A DNA stretch of 64,000 nt, from positions 1 to 64,000 of the forward strand of contig PAZH01000084.1 of assembly GCA_002716125.1 (NCBI GenBank). Reading direction: 5' to 3'. The position numbers and the translations under genes were made by a program. The first letter of the stretch is position 1, and each line of letters begins with the position of its first letter. Below the pieces are notes generated by a model. It was not told the origin of the DNA. It saw nothing but the letters and a program-made list of their open reading frames with translations, and made no database searches. Shown in pieces: positions 53,595 through 63,056 of this stretch. The DNA is from Rhodospirillaceae bacterium (GTDB lineage: Bacteria > Pseudomonadota > Alphaproteobacteria > UBA8366).

Positions 53595-54998
53595 ATGGCC
53601 GCGCCGCGCACGTTACTCGAAAAGATTTGGGAATCGCATTTGGTCGACCAGCAGGAGGACGGCACGTGCCTTCTGTATATCGACCGCCATATCATTCACG
53701 AAGTCACGAGCCCTCAGCCTTTCGAGGGGCTGAAGATGGCGGGCCGGCAAGTGCGCCGTCCGGAACTGACGCTCGCGGTGATCGACCACAACATTGCAAC
53801 GGACCGCGACGAAGAGATTCCCGAAGACTCGCAATTGCAGATCGATACGCTGCGCCGCAACTGTGCGGATTTCGGTGTTGAGCTGTTCGAAGTCGATGAT
53901 CCGCGGAACGGCATCGTCCATATCATTGGCCCAGAGCAAGGCTTTACGTTGCCCGGTACCACCTTGGTGTGCGGCGACAGTCACACGGCAACGCATGGTG
54001 CGCTTGGCTCCCTCGCGTTCGGTATCGGCACGTCCGAGGTCGAACATGTCATGGCGAGCCAAACCCTTCTGCAAGCGCCCGTCAAAAGCATGCGCGTCAC
54101 GGTCAACGGCGAACTGCCGGCGGCCTGCACGGCGAAGGATTTGATCCTCGCCCTGATCGGTAAGATCGGCACCGGCGGCGGGACGGGTCATGTGATCGAG
54201 TATACAGGCCCGGCGATCAGCGCGCTCTCGATGGAAGGCCGCATGACGGTCTCGAACATGAGTATCGAAGCCGGCGCCCGCGCCGGTCTCATCGCGCCGG
54301 ACGAGAAGACTTTCGAATATTTGAAGGGCCGTCCGTTCGCACCGAAAGGGGCCGATTGGGATGCCGCGGTCGCGTATTGGAAAACGCTGCCCTCCGATCC
54401 GGGTGCGACCTACGACACGGAGGTCACGCTCGATGTTGGCGAAATCGAGCCGCAGGTAACCTGGGGTACGAGCCCGGAGGACGTCATTTCGATTACCGGT
54501 GTCGTGCCCGATCCGAAGGACGCGCCGAACGAAGATAAAGCGGCGGCGATCAAGCGCTCGAACGAGTATATGGGCTTACAGCCGGGCACGAAGATGACCG
54601 ACATCGAAATCGACACGGTTTTCGTCGGCGCGTGCACCAATGGACGGATCGAAGACATTCGCGCCGTCGCCGAAGTCGCCAAGGGGCGCAAGGTCAAAGA
54701 AGGCATTCGCACCTTGATTGTCCCGGGTTCCGGTCTCGTGAAACAACAGGCCGAAGAAGAAGGTTTGGCGCAAATCCTCATGGACGCCGGTTTCGATTGG
54801 CGGGAGCCGGGCTGTTCCATGTGCCTGGCGATGAACGTCGATCGGTTACAGCCAGGCGAGCGCTGCGCTGCGACGTCGAACCGTAATTTCGAAGGCCGGC
54901 AAGGCCGGGGCGGTCGGACGCATTTGGTCAGCCCGGCGATGGCGGCCGCGGCCGCTATCACCGGCAAACTCACCGATGTCCGCGAGATGATCTCATGA
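53595..54998 (+). CDS. leuC: 3-isopropylmalate dehydratase large subunit
   Basis: 467 aa. Aconitase-fold [4Fe-4S] enzyme of leucine synthesis. [49 protein letters not shown] and the cluster cysteines in [11 protein letters not shown] are conserved. LeuD is encoded downstream after a small extra ORF that starts within the leuC stop (ATGA). Confidence 0.97.
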   Translation: MAAPRTLLEKIWESHLVDQQEDGTCLLYIDRHIIHEVTSPQPFEGLKMAGRQVRRPELTLAVIDHNIATDRDEEIPEDSQLQIDTLRRNCADFGVELFEVDDPRNGIVHIIGPEQGFTLPGTTLVCGDSHTATHGALGSLAFGIGTSEVEHVMASQTLLQAPVKSMRVTVNGELPAACTAKDLILALIGKIGTGGGTGHVIEYTGPAISALSMEGRMTVSNMSIEAGARAGLIAPDEKTFEYLKGRPFAPKGADWDAAVAYWKTLPSDPGATYDTEVTLDVGEIEPQVTWGTSPEDVISITGVVPDPKDAPNEDKAAAIKRSNEYMGLQPGTKMTDIEIDTVFVGACTNGRIEDIRAVAEVAKGRKVKEGIRTLIVPGSGLVKQQAEEEGLAQILMDAGFDWREPGCSMCLAMNVDRLQPGERCAATSNRNFEGRQGRGGRTHLVSPAMAAAAAITGKLTDVREMIS

Positions 54999-55210
54999 CG
55001 AAACGCACGCCACGCGATCAAAACCCGGGAAAACTGACCGGCGTCGACCATCTGTTCGGCCGCGATCTGCGCCGAAACGGTTGGTTTGTTGACGAGAACC
55101 TCTCCTCCGGTGGCCGCCGCCGCCCGTCCTTGCGGAGCGATGATCGGCCGTCGGAAACGAGTCCGGACCCGGCCGTGATCTGGGCTTTGCGGAACCGGCG
55201 GCGCGGCTAA
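54995..55210 (+). CDS. Small basic hypothetical protein between leuC and leuD
   Basis: 71 aa, Arg-rich, with [20 protein letters not shown] then [11 protein letters not shown] and a [14 protein letters not shown] end. Its ATG is nested in the leuC TGA, and its stop lies 15 bp before leuD, so it is co-translated with the isopropylmalate isomerase subunits. I do not recognise a family. The tight coupling argues that it is a real gene rather than a spacer. Confidence 0.68.
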   Translation: MTKRTPRDQNPGKLTGVDHLFGRDLRRNGWFVDENLSSGGRRRPSLRSDDRPSETSPDPAVIWALRNRRRG

Positions 55211-55225
55211 GAAGGGATTAGAGCG

Positions 55226-55849
55226 ATGCAAAAATTCACGACATTGAGCGGCGTTGCGGCGCCTATGGACCGGATCAACATCGATACGGACCAAATCATC
55301 CCGAAACTACACCTGCGGACCATTAAGCGGACCGGTCTTGGCAAGTTCGCTTTCGAAGAGGCGCGGTACGATGTCGACGGTAACGAGAATCCCGATTTCA
55401 TTCTGAATCAGGAACCGTATCGAAATGCGCAAATCATCGTTGCCGGCGACAATTTCGGCTGTGGTTCGTCGCGTGAGCATGCGCCCTGGGCACTGACGGA
55501 TTTCGGTATTCGTTGCGTCATTTCCACCAGTTTCGGTGACATCTTCTTCAACAACAGCATGAAGAATGGCCTGGTGCCGATTCGCGTGAGCCGCGAGGAG
55601 CTCGACGCTCTGATGGCCGACGCCAAGGATGCGGAGAATCCGGAACTCACGATCGATCTTGAGAAACAAGAAATCCGGCGGCCGAACGGTCCCGTCATTA
55701 AGTTCGATTTCGACGAGTTTCGCCGGCACTGCCTCCTGAACGGTCTCGACGATATCGGATTGACCCTGCAGAAAGACGATGCCATCAGCGATTTCGAGAG
55801 CAAGCGGAAGCAGGAGCTCGATTGGCTTGAAACGGGCACGGGCGTCTAA
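55226..55849 (+). CDS. leuD: 3-isopropylmalate dehydratase small subunit
   Basis: 207 aa swivelling-domain subunit. [14 protein letters not shown] (start motif), [19 protein letters not shown] and [12 protein letters not shown] are conserved. It pairs with leuC. Complete; GGGA lies about 14 nt before the ATG. Confidence 0.97.
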   Translation: MQKFTTLSGVAAPMDRINIDTDQIIPKLHLRTIKRTGLGKFAFEEARYDVDGNENPDFILNQEPYRNAQIIVAGDNFGCGSSREHAPWALTDFGIRCVISTSFGDIFFNNSMKNGLVPIRVSREELDALMADAKDAENPELTIDLEKQEIRRPNGPVIKFDFDEFRRHCLLNGLDDIGLTLQKDDAISDFESKRKQELDWLETGTGV

Positions 55850-55902
55850 CGGCCAACGCGACGCGTCTTCACAGACAAAAGAATTATGGGAGTACGGCAG
55901 TC

Positions 55903-57015
55903 ATGTCGGCGAATAAGAAACTATTGGTTTTGCCGGGCGACGGCATCGGTCCGGAAGTTATGGAACAGGTTGTGCGGGTCGTTGATTGGTTCGGCGCCAA
56001 CCGCGCTGTCGGCTTCGACGTAAAGCAAGATCTCGTCGGCGGCGCCGCCTACGATGAACATGGCACGCCGCTGACCGACGATACGCTGGCGGCCGCGATG
56101 GACGCCGACGCGGTTCTGTTCGGCTCGATCGGCGGGCCAAAATACGACGACGCGCCGAGAGACAAGCGGCCCGAAGCCGGTCTCTTGAAATTGCGCAAGG
56201 AAATGGAACTCTTCGCGAATCTTCGCCCGGCGCTCACCTTCGAAGGGCTCTTGGATGCGTCTTCTTTGAAGGAAGATGTGGTTAAAGGTCTCGACATGCT
56301 GATCGTCCGCGAGCTGACGGGCGGTATTTATTTCGGCGAGCCGCGCGGTGTCGAAACCATGGCGAACGGGAAGCGCCGCGGATTTGATACGCAGACCTAT
56401 GACGAAGACGAGATTCGCCGCGTCGCTGCGGTCGGGTTCGAACTGGCCCGCGAGCGGCGGCATAAAGTGCATTCGGTTGAAAAAGCCAACGTCATGGAGA
56501 GCGGCGTTTTCTGGCGCGAAATCGTCACCGATCTCCATAGAGAATCTTACGCGGATGTCGAACTCGAACACATGTATGCGGACAACTGCGCCATGCAGCT
56601 GGTGCGCAATCCGAAGCAGTTCGACGTGATCGTTACGGACAATCTTTTCGGCGATATTCTCTCGGATTGCGCCGCCATGTTGACCGGCTCGATCGGTATG
56701 CTGCCGTCGGCATCGCTCGGTGCGCCGGATGAGACCGGACGCCGCAAAGCGCTTTACGAGCCGGTGCATGGCAGTGCGCCCGATATCGCGGGTGAAGGCA
56801 AAGCCAACCCGTGCGCCTGCCTCCTCAGCTATTCCATGATGCTGCGGTATTCCTTTGGCCTCAGCGAAGAGGCTGATTTGGTCGACCAGGCCGTCGCGAA
56901 TGTCCTGCGGAGCGGCGTCCGTACGCCGGATATCATGGGCGACGGCGACACGGCCGTTTCGACAGAGGCGATGGGCGATGCACTGCTGCAGGAATTGGAT
57001 CGTCTGAGCGCATAA
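55903..57015 (+). CDS. leuB: 3-isopropylmalate dehydrogenase
   Basis: 370 aa NAD-dependent decarboxylating dehydrogenase. [58 protein letters not shown] and [15 protein letters not shown] are canonical. Third leu gene in leuC–(small ORF)–leuD–leuB, followed by a small secreted peptide gene. Confidence 0.98.
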   Translation: MSANKKLLVLPGDGIGPEVMEQVVRVVDWFGANRAVGFDVKQDLVGGAAYDEHGTPLTDDTLAAAMDADAVLFGSIGGPKYDDAPRDKRPEAGLLKLRKEMELFANLRPALTFEGLLDASSLKEDVVKGLDMLIVRELTGGIYFGEPRGVETMANGKRRGFDTQTYDEDEIRRVAAVGFELARERRHKVHSVEKANVMESGVFWREIVTDLHRESYADVELEHMYADNCAMQLVRNPKQFDVIVTDNLFGDILSDCAAMLTGSIGMLPSASLGAPDETGRRKALYEPVHGSAPDIAGEGKANPCACLLSYSMMLRYSFGLSEEADLVDQAVANVLRSGVRTPDIMGDGDTAVSTEAMGDALLQELDRLSA

Positions 57016-57086
57016 ACGAATTCGGTTGTTTCCGGCAATCGATTCCGCTTAGAATGCGCGCGCATCCTTTTTTGGAGGATCGCGAC

Positions 57087-57266
57087 ATGATGAAAATCGT
57101 TACACCCTTGATCGCCCTAGCGGCGGCAATCTCGTTCTCGACCTCGGCGGTCGCGATGGGGGATTGCGGGGGCGGCCACACCACGGCCTCGTCGCAACAG
57201 CTGGTCGATGCGACCGGCGGACAAACTCCGAAAACGCCGAAACCGACCACCGGTACAGGCGGCTAA
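57087..57266 (+). CDS. Small secreted peptide
   Basis: 59 aa. Signal peptide: MMKIVTPLIALAAAISFSTS, with cleavage around AVAM. The mature ~30-residue peptide starts GDCGGGHTTASSQQLVD and ends in a Thr/Pro/Gly tail with one cysteine. GGAGG (57074-57078) is 8 nt before ATG 57087 (an ATG at 57090 also fits). Followed by an intrinsic terminator. Function unknown. Confidence 0.72.
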   Translation: MMKIVTPLIALAAAISFSTSAVAMGDCGGGHTTASSQQLVDATGGQTPKTPKPTTGTGG

Positions 57267-57325
57267 ACGCACCTTTCAGTTACGCGTGAGGCCGCTCCCA
57301 GACCGGGGGTGAGCCGCACACTTCG

Positions 57326-57360
57326 ACCGCGGCCCTGAAGAAGCCGCGGTTTTTGTTTGT
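57326..57360 (+). terminator. Rho-independent terminator after the leu cluster
   Basis: ACCGCGGC (57326-57333) pairs perfectly with GCCGCGGT (57343-57350) around a nine-base loop, followed by TTTTGTTTG. It ends transcription from leuB and the small secreted peptide before asd. Confidence 0.88.
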
Positions 57361-57439
57361 GGGGTTGTATCCGTTTCGGCTTGCAATCCGACTTTAGGAA
57401 CCATAAGTCAACGAGTTGAATTAGAACGAGTATTGAGCC

Positions 57440-58468
57440 ATGGGTTACAAAGTTGCCGTCGCAGGCGCCACAGGGAATGTGGGCCGCGAAATCTTGAATA
57501 TCCTGCATGAACGGAATTTTCCGGCGGATGAAGTTATTCCGCTCGCGTCCGAAGCGTCGATCGGTAAGGAAGTGTCGTACGGCGAAGACGACGTTCTCAC
57601 CGTGCAGGCATTGAATCACTTTGATTTCAAAGGCACTGACCTCGGCCTCTTCTCGCCGGGGGGCGCGATATCCGCTGAACACGCCCCGCGGGCGGCCGCC
57701 GCCGGATGTGTTGTGATCGACAATACGTCGCATTTCAGGATGGATCCCGACGTGCCGTTGGTCGTGCCGGAAGTGAACCCGCAGGCGCTCGATGGTTACG
57801 CCGAGCGGAACATCATCGCGAATCCGAATTGCTCGACCATTCAAATGGTCGTCGCCCTCAAGCCGCTGCATGATGCGGCCAAGATCAAGCGCGTTGTCGT
57901 CAGCACCTATCAATCGGTGTCGGGTGCGGGCCGTGCCGGGATGGACGAACTCTTCAATCAGACGCGGCAGGTCTACGTCAACGATCCGATCCAACCCGAT
58001 ATTTTCACCAAGCGTATCTCCTTCAATGTGATTCCCCATATCGACAAGTTCATGGATGACGGATCGACGAAGGAAGAGTGGAAGATGGTCGTCGAGACCA
58101 AGAAGATTCTCGACCCCAATATTTCCGTCATTGCGACCTGCGTGCGCGTGCCGGTCTTTATCGGCCATGCGGAGGCGGTCCATCTCGAGTTCGAAAATCC
58201 GATCGATGAAGACATGGCCCGCGAGGTGTTGTCCGCCGCACCGGGTGTTGTTGTCGTGGATCATCGGGCTGACGAAGGCTATGTGACGCCGGAAGAAAGC
58301 GCGACGGAAGACGATGTGTATGTCAGTCGTATTCGCACCGATCCGACGGTCGAGAACGGCCTCGCAATGTGGGTCGTCTCGGATAACCTCCGCAAGGGTG
58401 CGGCGCTGAATACGGTTCAGATCGCCGAGGCCTTGGTCGAGCGTCATCTGCAAAAGAAAGCGGCGTGA
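57440..58468 (+). CDS. asd: Aspartate-semialdehyde dehydrogenase
   Basis: 342 aa. It makes aspartate semialdehyde for lysine, threonine and methionine. GATGNVGREILNILHER (NADP loop), SEASIGKEV, FSPGGAISAEHAP and catalytic Cys131 in IANPNCSTIQM; TYQSVSGAGRAGMDEL follows. Complete; it supplies the dap genes found elsewhere in the window. Confidence 0.97.
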   Translation: MGYKVAVAGATGNVGREILNILHERNFPADEVIPLASEASIGKEVSYGEDDVLTVQALNHFDFKGTDLGLFSPGGAISAEHAPRAAAAGCVVIDNTSHFRMDPDVPLVVPEVNPQALDGYAERNIIANPNCSTIQMVVALKPLHDAAKIKRVVVSTYQSVSGAGRAGMDELFNQTRQVYVNDPIQPDIFTKRISFNVIPHIDKFMDDGSTKEEWKMVVETKKILDPNISVIATCVRVPVFIGHAEAVHLEFENPIDEDMAREVLSAAPGVVVVDHRADEGYVTPEESATEDDVYVSRIRTDPTVENGLAMWVVSDNLRKGAALNTVQIAEALVERHLQKKAA

Positions 58469-58482
58469 TCCGGTAGGGGTCG

Positions 58483-59892
58483 ATGGCGGGCGAACTCAAG
58501 ATCGCCGCGACGAGTGCGGCGTCGCCGACCACGGTGAGCGAGCTGTTCGCGAAAGCGATTGAACAGCACCAAGCGGGTCGAATGGAGCGGGCGATCGAAC
58601 TCTACCGCCACCTCGTCACGCAGCATCCGGGCTATGCGCCGGCGTGGAACAATCTCGGCGTTGCGTTACGCGCGACGGATAAGTTCGCTGCGGCCGCCAG
58701 TGCTCTGCGCCGGGGCACGGCGATCAGCCCGGAAGACGCGGGTGCTTGGTCCAATCTCGGGAATGCCTTGCGGGCGATTGGCGAATATGACGAAGCCGCC
58801 AGGGCGCACGAGACGTCGCTTGAGATCGATCCCGAAGCGGGGCGGGTCCATTACAATTTGGCGCTCGTCCGACGTGATCTCGGCGACCTAGACGCCGCGC
58901 TGAAAGGATTCGCCGAAGCGGAAGGGCGTGGCTTCAAATCGTCGGAGATGTTCTGGGATCGCGCGCTCACGTATCTCGTCTCGGGTGACCTCGCGCGCGG
59001 TTTTCGCGAGTACGAATGGCGCTGGCAACTGCCCGAAAGCCCGCCGCGCTTTTCCGAGATCGAAACATGGGGGGGACAGCCATTCGAGGATAAAACCCTT
59101 CTCGTGCACATGGAACAGGGCTTTGGCGATGCCATTCAGTTTCTACGCTATTTGCCGATGGCCGCAGCGCGCGGCGGGCGCGTGATCTACGAATGTCCGC
59201 CGCCGCTCATGCGCTTGGTGCGAAACAGTGCGGTGGCGGCGGATATCGAACTCTTCGAACAAGGCACGCCGGCGCCATCGGCAGATTTACAGATCCCGCT
59301 TCTAAGCCTGGCGCGCGTCTTCGAGACAACGCTCGACACGATCCCGAATGATGGCCCTTACCTGCAGTCGCTTGCGGATGGGCCGAAGCTACAAGTTTCC
59401 AGCGACGGGCCGCGAGTTGGATTGGTGTGGACCGGTAAACCGACTCACAAGAACAATCGCAATCGGTCGATCGCGTTGGAGACCATGTTGCCGCTCTTGG
59501 AGATGCCCGAGATCCGGTTCGTCGGTTTGCAAAAAGGCGACGGTTCCGATCAACCGCAGCGGCTTGGCGCCGATGCGCTGGTCGTCAATATCGGCGAACG
59601 CATGCGCGACTTTGCCGATACGGCGTCGATCCTCGAACAGCTCGATCTTCTGGTCTCGGTCGACACATCCGTTGTGCATCTGTCGGGCGCGTTGGGTACG
59701 CCGGCGTGGGCGCTGATTCCCTATTCGCCGGATTGGCGATGGCTCTATGGGCGCGACGATACGCCTTGGTACGACAGCGTTCGGTTGTTCCGCCAGACGA
59801 AGCCGGGCGATTGGCCCGAGGTGCTCGATCGCGTCCGGGACGCGCTGTCCCAATTCGCGGACGCGTTTGAGAAGAACAAGTCAAAGAATTGA
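58483..59892 (+). CDS. TPR protein with C-terminal glycosyltransferase-like domain
   Basis: 469 aa. TPR repeats occupy about residues 19-145 (AGRMERAIELYRHLVTQHPG, YAPAWNNLGVALRATDKFAA, AWSNLGNALRAIGEYDEAAR). The C-terminal half has LLVHMEQGFGDAIQFLRYLP, GLVWTGKPTHKNNRNRSIAL and LLVSVDTSVVHLSGALGTPAWA, a GT-B/GT9-like (ADP-heptose transferase-like) pattern. The acceptor is unknown. It follows asd by 14 bp and overlaps pdxY tail-to-tail by 12 bp. Confidence 0.88.
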   Translation: MAGELKIAATSAASPTTVSELFAKAIEQHQAGRMERAIELYRHLVTQHPGYAPAWNNLGVALRATDKFAAAASALRRGTAISPEDAGAWSNLGNALRAIGEYDEAARAHETSLEIDPEAGRVHYNLALVRRDLGDLDAALKGFAEAEGRGFKSSEMFWDRALTYLVSGDLARGFREYEWRWQLPESPPRFSEIETWGGQPFEDKTLLVHMEQGFGDAIQFLRYLPMAAARGGRVIYECPPPLMRLVRNSAVAADIELFEQGTPAPSADLQIPLLSLARVFETTLDTIPNDGPYLQSLADGPKLQVSSDGPRVGLVWTGKPTHKNNRNRSIALETMLPLLEMPEIRFVGLQKGDGSDQPQRLGADALVVNIGERMRDFADTASILEQLDLLVSVDTSVVHLSGALGTPAWALIPYSPDWRWLYGRDDTPWYDSVRLFRQTKPGDWPEVLDRVRDALSQFADAFEKNKSKN

Positions 59893-60720
59893 TTTTGCTT
59901 TAAAATTTGATGTGAAATCGGCAACGAGGTGGAGCGATTGGACAAGCGCTATATCCGGTTTGCCGAGCGCTTTTGTCGTCGTCAGAAGCTCGAACACAAA
60001 ACCGCAAGCGACCTCCAGAGCGGTATTGAATCCGCTCTCGCGGCCGAACAGGCAGCCGAGAATAAGCGCCGCAAAAACATCGCCCGCGCCAGACGAAGCA
60101 ACGTCGACGCGGGGCGTTTCCACACACCATATCTCAGGCCCGTCCGCGCCGACCGTCATCAGGCCCGATGGGGTTTCGACGCCGGTAACGACAACGCGCG
60201 CCGGACCTTTGTCCTGTAATGCGCGCGCCGCAGCGACCGCATCGTCGACACCGCTGAGGGGGCGTCCCAGTAGGCATTCGGCCTCGAAAAGGTTTGGTAA
60301 AACGAGATCGGCGGCGGGCAACGCTTTGGTGCGAAAGAACGTGACGAGATCCGGTTCGACATAAAGCGTTCCGTTGTCTCCTATCACGGGGTCCAGGCAA
60401 TAGGGTGTCATGGGTGCCGCCCGCTTAACGGCGTCAACCGTATCCAGGACGACCGGGCCGGTGTCCGTGGCGCCGAGATATCCGGAATGAACGACATCGA
60501 CGGTGCGTAGCAGCCCGCGTTCCGCAACGCCGTCAAGCAGATCGGCGACATCGCCCGCCGGCACACGCCGGCCACGATGGCTGCCATGCGCGGGATGGTT
60601 CGAGAGATGCACCGTGTCGATCGCAATACAGTCGAGACCGAATTGCTGCAAACAAGGAACGGCGGCCGAATTTCCGACATAGCCGCTTGCGACGCGGGAC
60701 TGAATCGTTAAAACGCTCAT
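59881..60720 (-). CDS. pdxY: Pyridoxal kinase
   Basis: 279 aa ribokinase-like enzyme of PLP salvage. SRVASGYVGNSAAVPCLQQF, DTVHLSNHPAHG, YCLDPVIGDNGTLYV and the anion-hole/catalytic Asp in SSGAGDVFAALILG are present. Start ATG at 60720. It is divergent from the CitE-like lyase (60-bp gap). Confidence 0.94.
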   Translation of the reverse strand: MSVLTIQSRVASGYVGNSAAVPCLQQFGLDCIAIDTVHLSNHPAHGSHRGRRVPAGDVADLLDGVAERGLLRTVDVVHSGYLGATDTGPVVLDTVDAVKRAAPMTPYCLDPVIGDNGTLYVEPDLVTFFRTKALPAADLVLPNLFEAECLLGRPLSGVDDAVAAARALQDKGPARVVVTGVETPSGLMTVGADGPEIWCVETPRVDVASSGAGDVFAALILGCLFGRESGFNTALEVACGFVFELLTTTKALGKPDIALVQSLHLVADFTSNFKAKSIL

Positions 60721-60780
60721 ACGCCGATTCAGCGGCAGGACCAGCGCCTTGTCCAGTCCGCGAGCGAAGGAGTCGAAACC

Positions 60781-61650
60781 ATGGTTGTACGGCCGAGACG
60801 GAGCGTTCTCTACATGCCGGGCGCAAATGCCCGCGCCATGGAGAAAGCACGGGATTTGCCGGCGGACGCGCTAATTTTCGATCTTGAAGACGCGGTTGCG
60901 CCGGCCGAGAAGGAGACCGCCCGCCGGCAGGTTATCGAAACGTTGCAAAAAGGCGGTTATGGCAACCGCGAACTCGTGGTTCGCGTGAACGGATTGATGA
61001 CCCCTTGGGGAGAGGCGGATGTGGCGGAAATGGCCACCGCCGGCGCCCACGCGTTGCTTATTCCAAAGGTCGAGAACAAGCAGATTATCAATGGCGTCGA
61101 GGGGCGCATGCTAACCGCGCAAGCGGCGGACGCGATGTCGATATGGTGCATGATCGAAACACCGAAGGGCGTCATGCGGGCGGAAGAGATCGCTTCCGCC
61201 TCGCCGCGTCTAGGTGCGCTGGTGATGGGGACGTCCGACCTCGCAAAGGATTTGCACTGTCTGCACACGCCGTCGCGGGGACCGTTCATGACAAGCTTGT
61301 CGTGGTGCATATTGGCAGCGCGGGCAAACGGTTTGTCGATCTTGGACGGGGTGCATCTCGATCTGGCCGATGACGATGGATTTGCGGAGAGTTGTCGGCA
61401 AGGTCGGGAAATGGGCTTCGACGGCAAGACGCTCATTCATCCGAAAACAATTGCGGCGGCGAATGCGGCCTTCGCACCCGACGACGCGGAAGTGCAGTGG
61501 AGCCGCCGGGTCATTGCGGCGCACGAAGAAGCGGCGAACGCTGGCAAAGGTGTCGTCCTGCTGGACGGCCAGCTGATCGAAAACCTTCATGTCGAAGAGG
61601 CGCATCGCATTGTCGGGCTTGCCGACCGGATTGCGGAGATGGCCGGCTAG
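60781..61650 (+). CDS. CitE-like CoA-ester lyase (HpcH/HpaI family)
   Basis: 289 aa. VRPRRSVLYMPGANARAMEK, DALIFDLEDAVAPAEKETAR, LLIPKVENK, WCMIETPKGVMRAEEIA, GTSDLAKDL and GFDGKTLIHPKTIAAAN are diagnostic of the CitE / malyl-CoA lyase group. Acid residues for metal (Glu/Asp) are in place. The exact CoA ester is undetermined. Its stop nests with that of the flavoprotein on the other strand (CTAG). Confidence 0.9.
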   Translation: MVVRPRRSVLYMPGANARAMEKARDLPADALIFDLEDAVAPAEKETARRQVIETLQKGGYGNRELVVRVNGLMTPWGEADVAEMATAGAHALLIPKVENKQIINGVEGRMLTAQAADAMSIWCMIETPKGVMRAEEIASASPRLGALVMGTSDLAKDLHCLHTPSRGPFMTSLSWCILAARANGLSILDGVHLDLADDDGFAESCRQGREMGFDGKTLIHPKTIAAANAAFAPDDAEVQWSRRVIAAHEEAANAGKGVVLLDGQLIENLHVEEAHRIVGLADRIAEMAG

Positions 61651-63050
61651 ACGGCTTCGCCCGCGAGCAAGCCTGTCACCGCGGCTTTAATGAGGCCGCC
61701 CACATAACCCATTGTGCCGCCGCCCTCGAGGCCGCCGGTTGTGCCGCCTGCTGCAAACAGCCCGTCGATGGGCTGGTCGTTCTTATCCAAGACCCGCATT
61801 GCGCCGTCTATGGCGATGCCGCCCATCGTGTTGGTGAGGCCGACCGCCAAAGGGATGGCCATTAAAGCGGATGTGTCGAGCGGCGCCGCCGGGATTGCGT
61901 GATCGCTGCGGGGAATGTCCTGCGCGACGCGACTGCCGTCTTCAAGGCAGGCATTATAGGATTCGATCGTCGCCGTGAGCGTCACCGGATCGACATCGAG
62001 TTGCTGGGCGAGTGCGGCCGGACCGTCTGCGCGATAGACTTTGCCGCCGGCCCGCTCGATCGTCGGATTGGCCGGGTATACCGATTTCACACCCGGCCCA
62101 TTTTCCCAAATATCGCGGTCGAAAATCGTGAAGGTTGAGGCGGGGTTGTCAAAGCGCGAAACCACGTTCGATATATAGATGCCGCCGAGGCCTTCATCGA
62201 CGAAACGCCGTCCGGTATTGTCGACGACAATGGCGGCGGCGGCGATCTGATCGACCTGCGGATAGGGGCTGAAGGCCTCCGGGCGTTGAAGGGCCTCCCG
62301 CGCGACGAAATGTCCGTAGAACCGCTCCATCATGACGAGCTTTGCACCGATGTCTTCCGCCATCCGGATGCCGTCGCCGGTCGCGGTGCCCGCACTGCGC
62401 TGTACGAGAAGGTCCGGGCGTTTGGCGATATAACGTCCGACCATCGACGGATTGCCTTGAAAACCGCCATCCGCCAACAGAACGCTATTGGCGGTGATGT
62501 CGATGGTATGATCGTCGAGCCGAAGGCCGATGCCGCAACACTTGCCGTCGGTCATGACGAGATCGAGCGCTTCGGCTTTTTGAATAAGCTTTCCGCCGGC
62601 GGCTTGCAGGCGCCGTGCGAGGGCCTTCAGCATTTCGTCGGGGCCATGATCCGGCCAATCCAGGCCCGCGAGCATTGGTCGATGCGGCATAACCATGAAT
62701 TTATGCATCGGTGTTGGGCCTGGCGAAAAATCGACGCCGTGATCGCGGAGCCAATAAACCGTGCGGCCGGCATTCGCCGCCATTGCCGCGGCGAGATCAG
62801 GCGACGCTTCGTCGCGCGTGACCCGGTTGATGGCGGCAAGCAGGTCTTCCGGCGCGGATGTCGGATCGGTATACGCGACATGAAAGGCGCCGCCGGCAAA
62901 GCGCGAGTTACACGGGTAGCGGTCTTCTGCACTCCGCTCGAAGATGTTGACCTTGAGGCCACGTTCCGCAGCGGTCACCGCCGCCGTCAAACCGGCGAGA
63001 CCGCCGCCAACGACCGCTAGATCGCAGCTGAGTTCCTTTGCCGTCATCAT
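61647..63050 (-). CDS. FAD-dependent oxidoreductase (fumarate-reductase-like flavoprotein)
   Basis: 467 aa. The FAD loop AVVGGGLAGLTAAVTAAERG opens the protein, and the late SALMAIPLAVGLTNTMGGIA with FAAGGTTGGLEGGGTMG forms the second FAD contact. The domain order is that of the FAD_binding_2 (fumarate reductase / 3-ketosteroid dehydrogenase) class. The capping-domain Arg/His of fumarate reductase is not obvious, so its redox partner is unknown. The MR/MLE-type gene on the same strand lies just upstream. Confidence 0.86.
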   Translation of the reverse strand: MMTAKELSCDLAVVGGGLAGLTAAVTAAERGLKVNIFERSAEDRYPCNSRFAGGAFHVAYTDPTSAPEDLLAAINRVTRDEASPDLAAAMAANAGRTVYWLRDHGVDFSPGPTPMHKFMVMPHRPMLAGLDWPDHGPDEMLKALARRLQAAGGKLIQKAEALDLVMTDGKCCGIGLRLDDHTIDITANSVLLADGGFQGNPSMVGRYIAKRPDLLVQRSAGTATGDGIRMAEDIGAKLVMMERFYGHFVAREALQRPEAFSPYPQVDQIAAAAIVVDNTGRRFVDEGLGGIYISNVVSRFDNPASTFTIFDRDIWENGPGVKSVYPANPTIERAGGKVYRADGPAALAQQLDVDPVTLTATIESYNACLEDGSRVAQDIPRSDHAIPAAPLDTSALMAIPLAVGLTNTMGGIAIDGAMRVLDKNDQPIDGLFAAGGTTGGLEGGGTMGYVGGLIKAAVTGLLAGEAV

Positions 63051-63056
63051 GTGCCG

